64,000 nucleotides of DNA from Brucella pseudogrignonensis (lineage in GTDB: Bacteria > Pseudomonadota > Alphaproteobacteria > Rhizobiales > Rhizobiaceae). The stretch is taken from assembly GCF_002252525.1 (NCBI RefSeq), contig NZ_NNRM01000012.1, positions 99,501 to 163,500 on the forward strand, read 5' to 3'. How positions within the stretch are numbered: the stretch's first letter is position 1; every line of letters begins with the position of its first letter. Below the pieces are notes generated by a model. It ran no database searches. It saw only the letters and a program-made list of their open reading frames with translations, and was not told the origin of the DNA. Shown piece after piece: positions 16,901 through 26,959 of this stretch. Position numbers and translations under genes: made by a program.

Positions 16901-18895
16901 ATGACGAATTCCGACAAGCAAAACCAGCTGGCCAACGCCATCCGCTTTCTCTCGATCGATGCGGTCGAGAAGGCTAATTCAGGCCACCCAGGCCTGCCTA
17001 TGGGCGCAGCCGACATAGCAACGACTCTTTACACCCGTTTCCTGTCGCACGACCCGCAGAATCCGCATTGGCCGGATCGCGACCGTTTCGTGCTTTCTGC
17101 AGGTCACGGCTCGATGCTTCTTTATTCGCTGCTCTTCCTCTCGGGCTACGAAGACATCACCCTTGATGAAATCAAGAATTTCCGCCAGCTCGGCGCACGC
17201 ACCGCAGGTCATCCTGAATACGGTCATGCCGCTGGCATCGAAACCACAACTGGTCCGCTTGGACAGGGCATTGCCAATGCTGTTGGCATGGCGCTTTCCG
17301 AACGCGTTCTGAATGCACAGTTCGGCGACAGTCTCGTTGACCACTACACCTATGCGATCGTTGGTGACGGCTGCCTCATGGAAGGCATCAGCCAGGAAGC
17401 CCTGTCGCTGGCAGGTCACCTGAAGCTCAATAAGCTGATCGTTCTTTGGGATGACAACAACATCTCGATCGACGGCCCGATCTCGCTGTCCGACAACACC
17501 GATCAGCCTGCACGTTTCGCCGCTTCCGGCTGGAACACGCTTGCTGTTGACGGTCATGATCAGGACGCGATTGCCAAGGCAATTGAACTTGCCAAGGTTT
17601 CGGACAAGCCAACCTTCATCGCCTGCAAGACCACCATTGGTTTTGGTTCGCCAAACCGCGCTGGCACCAACAAAGTCCACGGCTCGCCACTGGGTGCAGA
17701 AGAAATCGCTGCAACGCGCAAGGCACTCGGCTGGACTTCTGAACCTTTCGTCGTTCCTGCTGAAGTTCTCGACGCATGGCGCGTTGCTGGCCTCAATGCT
17801 GCGAAGAAGCGTCTGGAATGGGAAAAGCGTCTTGCTGCGGCTAACGCAGAAACCCGCGCTGAATTCGAACGTCGTATGCGTGGCGACCTGCCTGCAAACT
17901 TCGATGACGCGATCAACGAATACAAGAAGAAGCTTTCCGCAGAAAAGCCAAAGGTTGCGACCCGTAAGTCGTCCGAAATGGCTCTGGAAGTGATCAACGG
18001 CGTTGTGCCTGAAACCCTGGGCGGCTCCGCCGACCTCACCGGTTCCAACAACACCAAGACCAGCCAGACCAAGGCTGTTACGCCGGAAAACTACGGTGGT
18101 CGTTACATCCACTACGGTATCCGCGAACACGGCATGGCTGCTGCCATGAACGGCATCACGCTGCATGGCGGTCTGATCCCTTACTCGGGCACTTTCATGT
18201 GCTTCTCGGATTATTGCCGTCCGGCCATGCGTCTGTCGTCGCTGATGGGCATCCGCGTTGTTTACGTCATGACCCATGATTCGATTGGCCTTGGCGAAGA
18301 CGGCCCAACCCACCAGCCGGTTGAGCATCTTGCAGCTCTGCGCGCCATTCCAAACCACAATGTCTTCCGTCCGGCAGACGCTGTGGAAGTTGCAGAATGC
18401 TGGCAGATTGCACTGCATTCGAAGGGCACTCCTTCGACGCTCGCTCTGACCCGTCAGAACCTGCCAGTTGTGCGTACCGAACATCGCGAAGAAAACCTCT
18501 CCGCATTCGGCGCATACGAACTGGCCGCAGCAAATGGCGATGCAAAGGTTTCGATCTTCGCAACTGGTTCGGAAGTTGAAATCGCGCTCAAGGCTCGCGA
18601 CCTTCTCGAAGCCAAGGGCATTGCAACCCGCGTTGTTTCGGTTCCATGCTTTGAACTCTTCGAAGAGCAGAGCGATGCTTACAAGCAGGCAACGCTCGGC
18701 GATGCTTCCGTTAAGGTCGCAATCGAAGCTGGTCTTTCGATGGGCTGGGAACGCTTCATCGGCGAAAACGGCGTGTTTATCGGCATGAAGGGCTTCGGCG
18801 CTTCGGGCGAGATCAACGATCTCTACAAGCATTTCGGCATCACTGCTGAACATGCTGCTGAAGCTGCGGAAAAGAAACTCAACGCCGCCGCATAA
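16901..18895 (+). CDS. tkt: transketolase
   Basis: 664 residues, full length. It moves two-carbon units between sugar phosphates with thiamine diphosphate. N-terminal signature [21 protein letters not shown], the ThDP-Mg motif [33 protein letters not shown], and HGSPLG and DLTGSNNTK in the middle. The ribosome site is weak (GGCTGAGAC). A hairpin and 120 bp separate it from gap, so gap has its own promoter or receives read-through. ThDP supply is encoded in the same window (thiBPQ, TPK). Confidence 0.97.
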   Translation: MTNSDKQNQLANAIRFLSIDAVEKANSGHPGLPMGAADIATTLYTRFLSHDPQNPHWPDRDRFVLSAGHGSMLLYSLLFLSGYEDITLDEIKNFRQLGARTAGHPEYGHAAGIETTTGPLGQGIANAVGMALSERVLNAQFGDSLVDHYTYAIVGDGCLMEGISQEALSLAGHLKLNKLIVLWDDNNISIDGPISLSDNTDQPARFAASGWNTLAVDGHDQDAIAKAIELAKVSDKPTFIACKTTIGFGSPNRAGTNKVHGSPLGAEEIAATRKALGWTSEPFVVPAEVLDAWRVAGLNAAKKRLEWEKRLAAANAETRAEFERRMRGDLPANFDDAINEYKKKLSAEKPKVATRKSSEMALEVINGVVPETLGGSADLTGSNNTKTSQTKAVTPENYGGRYIHYGIREHGMAAAMNGITLHGGLIPYSGTFMCFSDYCRPAMRLSSLMGIRVVYVMTHDSIGLGEDGPTHQPVEHLAALRAIPNHNVFRPADAVEVAECWQIALHSKGTPSTLALTRQNLPVVRTEHREENLSAFGAYELAAANGDAKVSIFATGSEVEIALKARDLLEAKGIATRVVSVPCFELFEEQSDAYKQATLGDASVKVAIEAGLSMGWERFIGENGVFIGMKGFGASGEINDLYKHFGITAEHAAEAAEKKLNAAA

Positions 18896-18900
18896 TAATC

Positions 18901-18929
18901 AAACGCCGGCGTTAAACACGCCGGCGTTT
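18901..18929 (+). terminator. hairpin between tkt and gap
   Basis: AAACGCCGGCG-TTAAACA-CGCCGGCGTTT with perfect 11-base arms and only a short T run, so it may attenuate rather than stop transcription. Confidence 0.75.
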
Positions 18930-19018
18930 ACCTTTCCAGTTGTGGGCGTTCCCAAACGCGTTCAACTGTTTTATCAAGCCACTGCATATGCAGAACCCTT
19001 TCGGGAGATTTAGAGAAA

Positions 19019-20026
19019 ATGGCAGTTCGCGTCGCAATTAACGGTTTTGGCCGCATCGGCCGTAATGTCCTCCGCGCTATCGTCGAGTCGGGCCGCACCG
19101 ACATTCAGGTCGTTGCGATCAATGATCTCGGCCCAGTGGAAACAAACGCGCATCTTCTGCGCTATGACAGCGTTCATGGTCGTTTTCCAAAGGAAGTGAA
19201 AGTCGCTGGCGACACCATCGACGTCGGCTACGGACCGATCAAGGTTCACGCTGTTCGCAACCCGGCTGAACTGCCGTGGAAGGAAGAAGGCGTCGATATC
19301 GCTCTGGAATGCACCGGCATCTTCACCGCACGCGACAAGGCAGCTCTTCATCTTGAAGCTGGCGCAAAGCGCGTTATCGTTTCGGCCCCTGCCGATGGCG
19401 CTGACCTTACCGTTGTCTATGGCGTCAACCACGACAAGCTGACGAAGGACCATCAGGTCATTTCCAACGCTTCTTGCACCACCAACTGCCTTGCGCCAGT
19501 GGCTCAGGTTCTCAACGATGCAATCGGCATCGAAAAGGGCTTCATGACCACGATCCACTCCTACACGGGCGACCAGCCGACGCTGGACACCATGCACAAG
19601 GATCTCTACCGCGCACGCGCAGCAGCTCTTTCCATGATCCCGACTTCGACGGGTGCTGCAAAGGCTGTTGGTCTGGTTCTGCCAGAACTCAAGGGCAAGC
19701 TCGACGGCGTCGCAATCCGCGTTCCAACCCCGAACGTATCGGTTGTTGACCTGACCTTCGTTGCCAAGCGCTCGACCACTGTTGAAGAAATCAACAATGC
19801 GATCCGCGAAGCTGCCAATGGCCGCCTCAAGGGCATCCTCGGCTACACCGATGAGCCGCTCGTTTCGCACGACTTCAACCACGATTCGCATTCGTCGATC
19901 TTCCACACCGACCAGACCAAGGTCATGGACGGCACCATGGTGCGCATCCTGTCGTGGTACGACAATGAATGGGGCTTCTCGAGCCGCATGAGCGACACTG
20001 CAGTCGCTTTCGGCAAGCTGATCTAA
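19019..20026 (+). CDS. gap: glyceraldehyde-3-phosphate dehydrogenase, type I
   Basis: 335 residues. NAD-binding N-terminus [18 protein letters not shown] and the active-site motif [12 protein letters not shown] with the catalytic Cys near 153. Catalyses the oxidative phosphorylation step of glycolysis. It is followed after nine bases by a glycolipid-binding-family gene and then pgk, so the three form an operon. Confidence 0.97.
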   Translation: MAVRVAINGFGRIGRNVLRAIVESGRTDIQVVAINDLGPVETNAHLLRYDSVHGRFPKEVKVAGDTIDVGYGPIKVHAVRNPAELPWKEEGVDIALECTGIFTARDKAALHLEAGAKRVIVSAPADGADLTVVYGVNHDKLTKDHQVISNASCTTNCLAPVAQVLNDAIGIEKGFMTTIHSYTGDQPTLDTMHKDLYRARAAALSMIPTSTGAAKAVGLVLPELKGKLDGVAIRVPTPNVSVVDLTFVAKRSTTVEEINNAIREAANGRLKGILGYTDEPLVSHDFNHDSHSSIFHTDQTKVMDGTMVRILSWYDNEWGFSSRMSDTAVAFGKLI

Positions 20027-20035
20027 GCAGCTTCA

Positions 20036-20605
20036 ATGTTTCGCTCCCTTCTCCCCACCGTTGCGCGCTGGCGTTCGCTGGAAGGAGAAGGGCTCGAACA
20101 TCTCAATATCACGCCCGCCGGTAACACTTTCAACGCCACTGGCGTTATCATCGGCGAGCGTGGCGATGTTCCCTACGGTGTACGTTATAGCATCGATTGC
20201 GCGAGCGACTGGCGCGTATTCCATTTCCTCATCGAAACGACATCCGGCTTAATGCTCGAACTCAAATCCGATGGAAATGGGCACTGGACGACCATGGCCG
20301 GAGACGCATTACCTGAGTTTGATGGTTGCATGGACATTGATCTGGCAGGGACACCCTTCACCAATAGCCTGCCGATCCGCCGTCTGGGTCTGACGCCCGA
20401 AAGCGGCACGGTACAGCTCGACATGCTTTATGTACCGTTCAATAGTTTCCGCCCGCTGCGAGACAGCCAACGATATACTTGTCTTAAGGAAGGCAAGCTT
20501 TACCGTTACACTGCCGCTGATCGCACGTTCACCGCTGAATTGCCTGTCGATGAAGACGGGCTTGTCACTGATTACCCAACCCTGTTCCAGCGCCTGCCTG
20601 TCTGA
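20036..20605 (+). CDS. putative glycolipid-binding family protein
   Basis: 189 residues resembling the PF06475 (putative glycolipid-binding) family: [16 protein letters not shown] at the start, [16 protein letters not shown] and [22 protein letters not shown] in the middle, then a beta-rich end. No signal peptide or membrane segment. It lies nine bases after gap and 47 bp before pgk, an unexpected passenger in a glycolytic operon. The biochemical role is unknown. Confidence 0.82.
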   Translation: MFRSLLPTVARWRSLEGEGLEHLNITPAGNTFNATGVIIGERGDVPYGVRYSIDCASDWRVFHFLIETTSGLMLELKSDGNGHWTTMAGDALPEFDGCMDIDLAGTPFTNSLPIRRLGLTPESGTVQLDMLYVPFNSFRPLRDSQRYTCLKEGKLYRYTAADRTFTAELPVDEDGLVTDYPTLFQRLPV

Positions 20606-20652
20606 AAGACGAAAACCTGCAGGCCGCCGGAAAAAGCCCCGGGAGAAATATC

Positions 20653-21843
20653 ATGAGTTTCCGTACCCTCGATGATGCCGACGTCAAATCCAAGCGCGTT
20701 CTGGTTCGTGTTGATCTCAACGTGCCGATGGCAAACGGCGAAGTAACCGACCTCACCCGTATCGAACGTATTGTTCCAACCATTGCGGAACTGTCGAAAA
20801 AGGGTGCCAAGGTCATCCTGCTCGCTCATTTCGGTCGTCCAAAAGGCGTTGCGTCCGATGAAAACTCGTTGAAGCATGTCGTAAAGCCGCTTTCGAAAGT
20901 GCTCGGCCATGGCGTACATTTCGCTGAAGACAGCATTGGCGACAAGGCGAAGGCGGCAGTTGATGCGCTGAAAGACGGCGACGTTCTGCTTCTCGAAAAC
21001 ACGCGCTTCCACAAGGGCGAAGAAAAGAACGATCCGGAATTCGTGGCAGCACTCGCAGCCAATGGCGACATCTATGTCAATGACGCCTTCTCGGCGGCAC
21101 ACCGCGCGCACGCTTCGACTGAAGGTCTGGCGCATGTGCTGCCAGCCTATGCAGGCCGCGCCATGCAGGCAGAACTTGAAGCGCTTGAAAAGGGCCTCGG
21201 ACAGCCAGCCCGTCCCGTTGTGGCAATCGTTGGCGGCGCCAAGGTTTCGACCAAGCTCGACCTCCTGTCGAACCTGATCGAAAAGGTCGATGCACTGGTG
21301 ATCGGCGGCGGCATGGCCAACACTTTCCTCGCAGCCCAGGGCCACGATGTCGGCAAGTCGCTTTGCGAGCATGATCTTGCCCATACCGCACGCGAAATAA
21401 TGGCCAAGGCTGAAAAGACCAAATGCGCCATCATCCTGCCGGTTGATGCGGTCGTGGGCTGGCACTTTGCTGCCGATACACCAAACCAGACCTATGGCGT
21501 GGAATCGGTGCCAAGCGACGGCATGATTCTCGACGCAGGCGCGCTTTCGACTGACCTGATTGCATCGGCCATCGATGATGCCGCAACACTCGTCTGGAAC
21601 GGCCCGCTCGGCGCATTTGAGCTGCGTCCGTTCGATACAGCAACCGTCAAGACCGCCAAGCATGTTGCCGCCCGCACCAAGGCTGGCAAGTTGGTATCGG
21701 TCGGCGGCGGCGGCGACACCGTTGCAGCGCTTAACCATGCAGGTGTTGCAGACGACTTCACCTATATCTCGACCGCTGGCGGCGCTTTCCTTGAATGGAT
21801 GGAAGGCAAACCACTTCCCGGCGTTGACGTGCTGAAGAAGTAA
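20653..21843 (+). CDS. pgk: phosphoglycerate kinase
   Basis: 396 residues. [17 protein letters not shown] at the N-terminus, the substrate-site HFGRPKG, the nucleotide-site [16 protein letters not shown] and the C-terminal [14 protein letters not shown]. Makes ATP from 1,3-bisphosphoglycerate. Last gene of the gap cluster; a strong terminator follows at once. Confidence 0.97.
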   Translation: MSFRTLDDADVKSKRVLVRVDLNVPMANGEVTDLTRIERIVPTIAELSKKGAKVILLAHFGRPKGVASDENSLKHVVKPLSKVLGHGVHFAEDSIGDKAKAAVDALKDGDVLLLENTRFHKGEEKNDPEFVAALAANGDIYVNDAFSAAHRAHASTEGLAHVLPAYAGRAMQAELEALEKGLGQPARPVVAIVGGAKVSTKLDLLSNLIEKVDALVIGGGMANTFLAAQGHDVGKSLCEHDLAHTAREIMAKAEKTKCAIILPVDAVVGWHFAADTPNQTYGVESVPSDGMILDAGALSTDLIASAIDDAATLVWNGPLGAFELRPFDTATVKTAKHVAARTKAGKLVSVGGGGDTVAALNHAGVADDFTYISTAGGAFLEWMEGKPLPGVDVLKK

Positions 21844-21849
21844 GAAAAC

Positions 21850-21884
21850 AAAAAAGCCCGGGGGTTTCCTCCGGGCTTTTGCTT
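21850..21884. terminator. terminator between pgk and the sugar dehydrogenase gene
   Basis: AAAGCCCGGGGG-TTTC-CTCCGGGCTTTT, symmetrical, with A and T tails serving both convergent genes. Confidence 0.9.
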
Positions 21885-23032
21885 TATGATTTCGGTGTCA
21901 GCTTCAGAAGACGCCCGGGATTGTCATCCTCGATCACCCAGATTGCACCATCTGGCCCGACTGCTACGTCACGGATACGATTTTCCATCGCAAAACGTTC
22001 GGCTTCATTCGGCTGACCATCGCTGTTGATCGTCACACGGATCAGCGCCATCGACGAAAGGCCGGCGATCAGCGCAGAACCATTCCAGTCGGCAAACATC
22101 TTGCCCTTGTAGAATGCCAGGCCGCCCGGCGAGATCACCGGCGTCCAGAACAGCATAGGCGCTTCAAACTCAGGGCGTGTGCTGTGGCGCGGGATCGGAC
22201 GGCCACTATAATTGTCGCCATTGGAAACAACCGGCCAGCCGTAATTGAGACCCGGCTTGATGAGATTGAACTCATCACCGCCGCGCGGTCCCATTTCATG
22301 CTCCCACAGCTTGCCGTCCTGCGCGAATGCCAGACCATAGGGATTGCGATGCCCCGTCGTCCAGGTCAGCGCTTTGATGCCACCTTCCTCAGCCTTGGGA
22401 TTGTCCTTTGGGGTCGAACCATCGAGGTTCATACGCAGGATCTTGCCCATCGGCGCATTGTCATCCTGTGCGGTTGCGGGCGACATGCGATCGCCAACCG
22501 ACAGGAACAAATGCTTCTTATCAGGCGCAAACGCGATCTTGCCACCGGGTTGCCCGCCCTTGGCAGGTGTCGCCTGCTGCCAGATTGCCTTGAGATTCTT
22601 AAGCTCAGCCTTGCCCTTGCTTTCAGACAGCGTTGCACGCGCCAATATGAGCGCGCCGCCACCATTTTCCGGCATGACATAGGTGAAATAGATCGCCTTG
22701 CTCTTGGTAAAATCAGGCGCAGGAACAACATCCAGCAGACCGTTCTGGCCGCTGAACAAAACCTCCGGCACGCCTGCAACTTCCGTCTTCTCACCCTTTT
22801 CGGTTACGACGAAAATCTTGCCGCCCTTCTCGGTGAGGATCAGTTTGCCGCCCGGCAGAAATGCAATCGCCCATGGTGTGTCAAATTCCGCCACCGCTGC
22901 CACATTGAAAGGCAATTCAGTGGTGGCTTCCCTGCTTCCTGCATTGATGCTCTCCGCAAAGGCGGTCTGAGCCGGAAGGGCGATCATCGATGCAGCCAGA
23001 ATGAACGGCAGGCTTAGTAGGGCACTTCGCAT
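21884..23032 (-). CDS. secreted PQQ-dependent sugar (aldose) dehydrogenase family protein
   Basis: 382 residues with a clear signal peptide (MRSALLSLPFILAASMIALPAQTAFA). The rest is a six-bladed beta-propeller of the soluble glucose/sorbosone dehydrogenase type, like E. coli YliI, with PWAIAFLPGGKLILTEK, HEMGPRGGDEFN and LNYGWP. Such enzymes oxidise sugars in the periplasm with PQQ; no PQQ synthesis genes are in the window, so cofactor use is an inference. Convergent with pgk. Confidence 0.88.
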   Translation of the reverse strand: MRSALLSLPFILAASMIALPAQTAFAESINAGSREATTELPFNVAAVAEFDTPWAIAFLPGGKLILTEKGGKIFVVTEKGEKTEVAGVPEVLFSGQNGLLDVVPAPDFTKSKAIYFTYVMPENGGGALILARATLSESKGKAELKNLKAIWQQATPAKGGQPGGKIAFAPDKKHLFLSVGDRMSPATAQDDNAPMGKILRMNLDGSTPKDNPKAEEGGIKALTWTTGHRNPYGLAFAQDGKLWEHEMGPRGGDEFNLIKPGLNYGWPVVSNGDNYSGRPIPRHSTRPEFEAPMLFWTPVISPGGLAFYKGKMFADWNGSALIAGLSSMALIRVTINSDGQPNEAERFAMENRIRDVAVGPDGAIWVIEDDNPGRLLKLTPKS

Positions 23033-23193
23033 CTCTCCTCCTTATAATTGATATCCTTTAGATGGGATTCTCAGGCGTCATGTCAAAACCAAATGGGGTT
23101 GAAATCGCATATTCGTCTGTCGAATCTGGAATATTCATTCTGCACGCCAATTAGAGCAGAGTTCTGACAGCCGGTAAGAAAACTTGTCCCGGC

Positions 23194-23226
23194 TAAATCG
23201 TTTGAAAAAATTTCAATCGTTTCAAC
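23194..23226. promoter_or_regulatory. candidate operator in the aldolase leader
   Basis: Contains TAAATCGTTT as in the tkt leader, then TTTGAAA-AAA-TTTCAA, and a second AATCGTTTC. The pattern suggests a dimeric, possibly LacI-type regulator. The rest of the 323-bp gap shows no gene. Confidence 0.45.
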
Positions 23227-23355
23227 CACTTGTGCTGCCATTTTGTTGGCCTAACTCTTCTGCTATCGAAAATGAATATGTGTCTTGAGAGCGGCTGAGG
23301 CTCTTTGCCCAGCTTCCCAATATTGCACCCTCGCGGGGCCTTTAGGAGCTAACAC

Positions 23356-24381
23356 ATGACCGAACGTCTTGAAGATATTGCAATTGCACTCGTCGCAAGC
23401 GGCAAAGGAATTCTGGCTGCGGACGAAAGCTCCGGCACCATTGCAAAGCGTTTTGAAAGCATCGGCCTCGCCTCGACCGAGGATTCACGCCGCGATTATC
23501 GCGAAATGCTGTTCCGCTCTGACGAAGCGATGAAGAACTACATTTCCGGCGTCATTCTTTACGATGAAACCATCCGCCAGAAAGCCAAGGACGGCACGCC
23601 GCTTGTCGATCTCATTCGCAAGTCAGGTGCGGTGCCGGGCATCAAGGTAGATGCCGGTGCCAAGCCACTTGCAGGTTTTGAGGGTGAAACAATCACCGAA
23701 GGTCTCGACGGTCTGCGTGATCGCCTCAACGAGTATTATGGTTTCGGTGCCCGCTTTGCGAAATGGCGTGCCGTAATCTCGATTTCTGATGGGCTTCCAA
23801 CATGGGGAGCGGTCAAGCAAAACGCGCAGGCCCTCGCCCGTTACGCAGCACTCTGCCAGGAAGCAGGCATTGTGCCGATCGTTGAGCCGGAAGTGCTGAT
23901 GGATGGCAAGCCGGGCGATCATTCCATCGACCGTTGCTACGAAGTCACCGAATGGGTGCTCAAGACCGTCTTCACCGAGCTTTACGACGCGCGCGTCAGG
24001 CTTGAAGGCATGATCCTGAAGCCGAACATGGTTATCGACGGCAAGAAGGCGCGCAAAGCCTCTGTCGAAGAAGTGGCCGAAAAGACTGTTCGCTGCTTCC
24101 GCAACACTGTCCCTGCCGCGGTGCCGGGCATTGCCTTCCTTTCCGGAGGTCAGACCGGCGAAGAAGCAACCGCGCATTTGTCGGCAATGAATGCCAGCTT
24201 CGATATGCCGTGGAAGATGACCTTCTCCTATGGCCGCGCGCTGCAGGCAGCCTCTCTGGAAGCCTGGGGCGGTAAGGATGAGAATGTTGCCGCTGGCCAG
24301 CGTGCCTTTGCGCATCGCGCCAAGATGAACGGCCTTGCTGCAACTGGCGGCTGGAAGAAAGACCTCGAACAAGCAGCCTGA
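23356..24381 (+). CDS. fda: fructose-bisphosphate aldolase, class I
   Basis: 341 residues of the eukaryote-like class I type, which forms a Schiff base and needs no metal: KGILAADESSGTIAKRF near 17-33, LEGMILKPNMVI holding the Schiff-base Lys near 224, and FLSGGQTGEEAT. Splits fructose-1,6-bisphosphate into triose phosphates. GGAGC precedes the ATG. It is transcribed alone, with a terminator behind. Confidence 0.95.
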   Translation: MTERLEDIAIALVASGKGILAADESSGTIAKRFESIGLASTEDSRRDYREMLFRSDEAMKNYISGVILYDETIRQKAKDGTPLVDLIRKSGAVPGIKVDAGAKPLAGFEGETITEGLDGLRDRLNEYYGFGARFAKWRAVISISDGLPTWGAVKQNAQALARYAALCQEAGIVPIVEPEVLMDGKPGDHSIDRCYEVTEWVLKTVFTELYDARVRLEGMILKPNMVIDGKKARKASVEEVAEKTVRCFRNTVPAAVPGIAFLSGGQTGEEATAHLSAMNASFDMPWKMTFSYGRALQAASLEAWGGKDENVAAGQRAFAHRAKMNGLAATGGWKKDLEQAA

Positions 24382-24396
24382 ACGATGCCGCATGAT

Positions 24397-24436
24397 AAAA
24401 GGCCCGGTTTAGCGCATGATCCGACCGGGCTTTTTA
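24397..24436. terminator. terminator downstream of the aldolase gene
   Basis: AAAAGGCCCGGT...ACCGGGCTTTTT. It also faces the end of the small membrane-protein gene on the other strand. Confidence 0.8.
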
Positions 24437-24598
24437 GTTCTCAGTGAAATGAAAACCGACCGCCATCGCCATGGCAAAGATCGCAAACGCCGCGATCTTC
24501 CAAAAATCGCCACGCTTCTTCAAACCCGGCCAGCCAAGTGGCTTGATGATGTGCAAGCCCATCAGGGCCATAAGCAGCACAGGCAGGACTTTGAACAC
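24434..24598 (-). CDS. small membrane protein (54 residues), GTG start
   Basis: Starting at a GTG at 24598 with GAGAGGTG just upstream, this gives 54 residues. Two hydrophobic helices (VLPVLLMALMGLHII and IAAFAIFAMAMAVGF) are joined by a basic loop PLGWPGLKKRGDF. The frame continues upstream to 24646 but that part is not protein-like. No assigned function. Short, but the ribosome site, helices and convergence onto the aldolase terminator support a real gene. Confidence 0.7.
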   Translation of the reverse strand: MFKVLPVLLMALMGLHIIKPLGWPGLKKRGDFWKIAAFAIFAMAMAVGFHFTEN

Positions 24599-24806
24599 AA
24601 AACACCTCTCACGCACCCTTTTGGCCCAGCAATCAGCATCCTGCAAGCCTCATCAATTTATGCTGTGGTTGTGATACACTTATTCATCTTAAGTTTCATG
24701 GACGAAGCTTTGATCTTGGGCGTAGACTTACCCCCGGAGGAGATGAAAAGCGCGTGGAGGAGACCAGGCTAATCAGCCCTGTCTTGCGCTTTCATCCAGC
24801 GTGTTC

Positions 24807-24910
24807 GAGCATTTCCAGCAAAAGTGGGAACCGGTTTTGCGTCTGGAAATGCTTAAAAACAAATAGATAGAGCGGTTTCAGTGACTCAGCATTAGCTAAA
24901 ACCACTCTAT
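24807..24910. repeat. palindromic intergenic repeat, family A
   Basis: GAGCATTTCCAGCAAAAGTG...AATGCTTAAAAACAAATAG, then AGAGCGGTTTCAG...CTAAAACCACTCTA. Lies upstream of the propionyl-CoA synthetase gene. Confidence 0.75.
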
Positions 24911-24916
24911 CACGAT

Positions 24917-24946
24917 GCTTAATCGGATCATCTGATCCGATTAAGC
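24917..24946. promoter_or_regulatory. 30-bp perfect palindrome before prpE
   Basis: Perfect 14-base arms GCTTAATCGGATCA / TGATCCGATTAAGC around TC, ending 22 bases before the prpE start and just ahead of its ribosome site. It could be an operator or an RNA hairpin in the leader. Confidence 0.55.
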
Positions 24947-24968
24947 GCGTGCTTCTGGGAGGAACAGC

Positions 24969-26879
24969 ATGACATCAAAATATGCCGAAACCTATGCCGC
25001 ATGGCAGCAAGACCCTGAAGGCTTCTGGGCCGAAGCAGCCGGGGCCATAGACTGGTTCAAGCCATGGGATCAGGTTTTTGCGAGCGATGAAGGGGTTTAT
25101 GGTCGCTGGTTTAAAGGTGCTGAATGCAACACCTGTTACAATGCACTCGACCGCCATGTTGCCAATGGGCGCGGCGATCAGGTTGCGCTCATTTACGAAA
25201 GCCCTGTAACAGGCTCTGTACGCAAATTCACCTATCGTGAATTGCTTGAAGAGGTGGAAGCCCTCTCGGCAGTCATGCTCGACAATGGTGTAAGCAAAGG
25301 CGACCGCGTTCTTATCTATATGCCCATGGTGCCGGAAGCTGCTGTCGCCATGCTTGCCGCAGCGCGCATTGGCGCGGTGCATTCGGTGGTGTTTGGCGGT
25401 TTTGCCGCCAATGAACTTGCAACGCGTATAGATGATGCAAAACCCGTGATGATTATTGCCGGTTCATGCGGCATCGAACCAACCCGCGTTGTGCCCTATC
25501 AGGCAATGCTCGACAAGGCGATTGCCACTGCCCGCCACACGGTCAGGCACTGCATTATCCTGCAACGCGAGCAGCATCCGCATAAGCCGGTTGAAGGCCG
25601 CGATATCGACTATCGTACCGCTGTGGATGCGGCGCGCGGCCGTCATGTCCCTTGCACGCCCGTTGCTGCCACCGATCCGCTTTATGTGCTTTACACATCG
25701 GGTACTACCGGTGAACCCAAAGGTGTCGTGCGCGACAATGGCGGGCATATGGTGGCTCTTGCATGGTCGCTGAAGCATGTGTTCGGCATCGAGCCGGGAC
25801 AGGTGTTTTGGGCGGCATCCGATGTCGGCTGGGTGGTCGGCCATTCCTATATTGTCTATGCTCCGCTCATTGCCGGTGCCACCAGCATCCTCTTTGAGGG
25901 CAAACCCGTCGGTACGCCCGATGCAGGCAGCTATTGGCGCATCATCGCCGAGCACGGTGTGGAAGTGATGTTCACAGCCCCCACTGCCCTGCGTGCGATC
26001 AAGAAAGAAGATGCCGACGGCAATTTCGTGCGCCGATACGATCTTTCAAAATTCCGCGCGCTTTATCTGGCGGGCGAACGTGCCGATCCCGACACGATCC
26101 ACTGGGCGGAAAATCTGCTCGGTTGTCCTGTGATCGATCATTGGTGGCAAACCGAAAGCGGCTGGCCGATGGTCGCCAATCCGCTTGGCCTTGGACTGCT
26201 TGAAACCAAATACGGCTCGCCTGCCGTCTGTCTGCCCGGCTATGACATCCGCGTGCTCGACGATGCGGGCCATGAAGTCGAACGTGGCCAACTTGGAAAT
26301 ATCCTCATCAAGCTGCCATTGCCGCCCGGTTGTCTGCCGACCCTGTGGAACGCCGATGAGCGATTTCGCAAAGCCTATCTCAACGAATTTCCCGGCTATT
26401 ATAAAACCGCCGATGCGGGCTACATGGATGAAGATGGCTATCTCTACATCATGAGCCGCACCGACGACATCATCAATGTCGCAGGACATCGTTTGTCGAC
26501 GGGTGCCATGGAAGAGGTCCTTTCCAGCCATCCGGACGTTGCAGAATGTGCGGTGCTTGGCATTTCCGATTCCGTCAAGGGACAGGTGCCTTGCGGCTTT
26601 CTTGTGCTGAAGTCCAACATCGACCGTGATGCGTACGAGGTCGAAAAGGAATGCGTGAGCATGATTCGCGATGCCATCGGACCGGTCGCGGCTTTCCGGC
26701 TCGCCCTGACCGTCAAACGTCTGCCAAAAACCCGTTCCGGAAAGATACTGCGCTCAACAATCCAGAAAATCGCTGATGGTGAGGACTGGAAAATGCCCGC
26801 CACCATCGATGATCCGGTGATTCTCGATGAAATCAGCACAGTTCTGCGCGAGCGTCATATCGGCCTGGCCTTTGCCTGA
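24969..26879 (+). CDS. prpE: propionyl-CoA synthetase (acyl-CoA synthetase family)
   Basis: 636 residues of the AMP-forming acetyl/propionyl-CoA synthetase family. ATP motif YTSGTTGEPKG near 242-252, GWVVGHSYIVYAPL, WWQTESGWP, and the C-terminal KRLPKTRSGKILRS holding the catalytic Lys that is often acetylated. It resembles PrpE more than Acs in overall length and the opening SKYAETYAAWQQDPEGFWAEAA. No prp operon genes adjoin, so it probably salvages propionate or other short acids. GGGAGG precedes the ATG. Confidence 0.85.
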   Translation: MTSKYAETYAAWQQDPEGFWAEAAGAIDWFKPWDQVFASDEGVYGRWFKGAECNTCYNALDRHVANGRGDQVALIYESPVTGSVRKFTYRELLEEVEALSAVMLDNGVSKGDRVLIYMPMVPEAAVAMLAAARIGAVHSVVFGGFAANELATRIDDAKPVMIIAGSCGIEPTRVVPYQAMLDKAIATARHTVRHCIILQREQHPHKPVEGRDIDYRTAVDAARGRHVPCTPVAATDPLYVLYTSGTTGEPKGVVRDNGGHMVALAWSLKHVFGIEPGQVFWAASDVGWVVGHSYIVYAPLIAGATSILFEGKPVGTPDAGSYWRIIAEHGVEVMFTAPTALRAIKKEDADGNFVRRYDLSKFRALYLAGERADPDTIHWAENLLGCPVIDHWWQTESGWPMVANPLGLGLLETKYGSPAVCLPGYDIRVLDDAGHEVERGQLGNILIKLPLPPGCLPTLWNADERFRKAYLNEFPGYYKTADAGYMDEDGYLYIMSRTDDIINVAGHRLSTGAMEEVLSSHPDVAECAVLGISDSVKGQVPCGFLVLKSNIDRDAYEVEKECVSMIRDAIGPVAAFRLALTVKRLPKTRSGKILRSTIQKIADGEDWKMPATIDDPVILDEISTVLRERHIGLAFA

Positions 26880-26959
26880 CCTTTTATTATCGCACATCTA
26901 GAACGCTTGACCGGCGCAAGCCGCCGGTCCACTCTCCGGCAAAAATCGGAGAATGATCG

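Noticed and set aside
16979-18853. 624-codon open frame antisense to tkt
   Set aside because: Transketolase on the plus strand is certain; the antisense frame is long only because of its codon bias and shows no protein family.
20572-21738. 388-codon frame antisense to pgk
   Set aside because: Mirror of phosphoglycerate kinase; no domain is recognisable.
24698-24772. 24-codon frame (MDEALILGVDLPPEEMK...) before prpE
   Set aside because: No ribosome site and no conserved neighbours; a few codons downstream GGAGGAG-ATG could begin a nine-residue frame, which is too short to support.
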